DNA from: Bradyrhizobium paxllaeri | Lineage (GTDB): Bacteria; Pseudomonadota; Alphaproteobacteria; Rhizobiales; Xanthobacteraceae | Assembly: GCF_001693515.2 (NCBI RefSeq) | Contig: NZ_CP042968.1 | Coordinates: 1,860,001-1,924,000, forward strand | Direction of reading: 5' to 3' | Length of the DNA: 64,000 nucleotides | Part shown: one piece after another, positions 63,680 through 64,000 of the stretch | Numbering within the stretch: the stretch's first letter is position 1 | Layout of the letters: each line of letters begins with the position of its first letter | Position numbers and translations under genes: made by a program | The notes under the pieces: generated by a model | Told to the model about the DNA's origin: nothing | Seen by the model: only the letters and a program-made list of their open reading frames with translations | Database searches by the model: none

Positions 63680-64000
63680 TCACTTGCTATTGGGCGCGCA
63701 TCTCACCGAGCAGAAGAAACCCGAAAGCGGCGCTTTCTGGCGCGTGCTGGAAATCACTCGGCGATCCGCCCCCCGGATAAGCTCCTTGGTATGGTCGCCA
63801 GAACAGAAGCGTAGATGCTCGCTCGCGTTGGCAAGTCCCACGAAGATCGGTCGAAATCCTGGGCCGCGGTCCTTGTCGTTATAATGCCGCGACACACCCT
63901 CGCTAAGTGCGAGGTTAAGTGCAGTCCCGGAATCGGTGACATGCGAATAGTGCGGATGGGTTCGGAGGCTCTTGAGGACCGCAATACCAGAGTCAGCCAC
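63680..64000 (-). CDS. Partial hypothetical protein, cut by the window edge
   Basis: The C-terminal 106 residues of a gene that begins beyond 64000. It includes HYSHVTDSGTALNLALSEGV, then GPGFRPIFVGLANASEHLRF and SGDHTKELIRG. The spacing of LNLALSEGV and G.GF..IFVGLA recalls GHKL-type ATPase folds (anti-sigma/histidine kinase), but this is only an impression. Confidence 0.5.
   Translation of the reverse strand: MADSGIAVLKSLRTHPHYSHVTDSGTALNLALSEGVSRHYNDKDRGPGFRPIFVGLANASEHLRFCSGDHTKELIRGADRRVISSTRQKAPLSGFFCSVRCAPNSK

Noticed and set aside
42199..64000. CRISPR array or restriction/toxin-antitoxin defence system in the accessory region
   Set aside because: The repeats here are gene cassettes, IS pieces and terminator hairpins; no regular short repeat-spacer array and no cas, methylase or toxin-antitoxin pair was recognised.

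Overview
The window looks like chromosome of Bradyrhizobium or a close relative (Nitrobacteraceae, Alphaproteobacteria). The DNA is GC-rich. The left two thirds carry ordinary rhizobial housekeeping genes (aroC, pdxH, clpS, dxs, tlyA, xseB, a tRNA-Gln), together with short palindromic REP-type repeats of the kind common in this group. The genus is inferred from gene content and protein style; no database search was possible.

From 1 to about 42.2 kb is a conserved backbone. It holds an acyl-CoA ligase, cell-wall enzymes (extensin-like, L,D-transpeptidase, RlpA-like, a putative M15-type peptidase), CorA, SDR and PdxH, a DnaJ-type co-chaperone, an ECF sigma/anti-sigma pair, chorismate synthase, a GMC oxidoreductase and two nucleotide cyclases. 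One cyclase is a 1112-residue zinc-ribbon/cyclase/ATPase/TPR protein. There is also a REP-associated transposase between perfect 34-bp inverted REPs, and a block of RNA methyltransferases, Dxs, exonuclease VII small subunit and a deacetylase-like protein. A 5'-nucleotidase, fatty-acid enzymes and several secreted or membrane proteins of unknown role complete it.

After the tRNA-Gln (42.2 kb) the character changes. About 42.3-56 kb is an accessory mosaic with an intact IS630-type element, remnants of IS5, IS256 and integrase-type elements, broken genes, a caspase-like protease with formylglycine-generating-enzyme-like and DUF4399 genes, several tiny genes, and six copies of a 70-108 residue peptide gene. 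All six peptides share an 18-residue double-glycine leader (ELIDAELDAVCGG type).

At 56.2-62.6 kb a three-gene operon on the minus strand encodes a complete NHLM-type export machine: an HlyD-like adaptor, an ABC transporter with a C39 leader peptidase, and a second ABC transporter. The simplest reading is that the C39 transporter cuts the six leaders after GG and exports the 52-90 residue cores. No NHLP/Nif11-type precursor and no recognisable peptide-modifying enzyme is present. Five of the six peptide genes sit behind the same duplicated leader region, which contains a CRP/FNR-type palindrome (GTGA-N6-TCAC) 96-99 nt before the start codon and one or two hairpins. Most copies end in the same hairpin terminator. 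This peptide-cassette/NHLM-exporter locus is the best candidate for an undescribed system.
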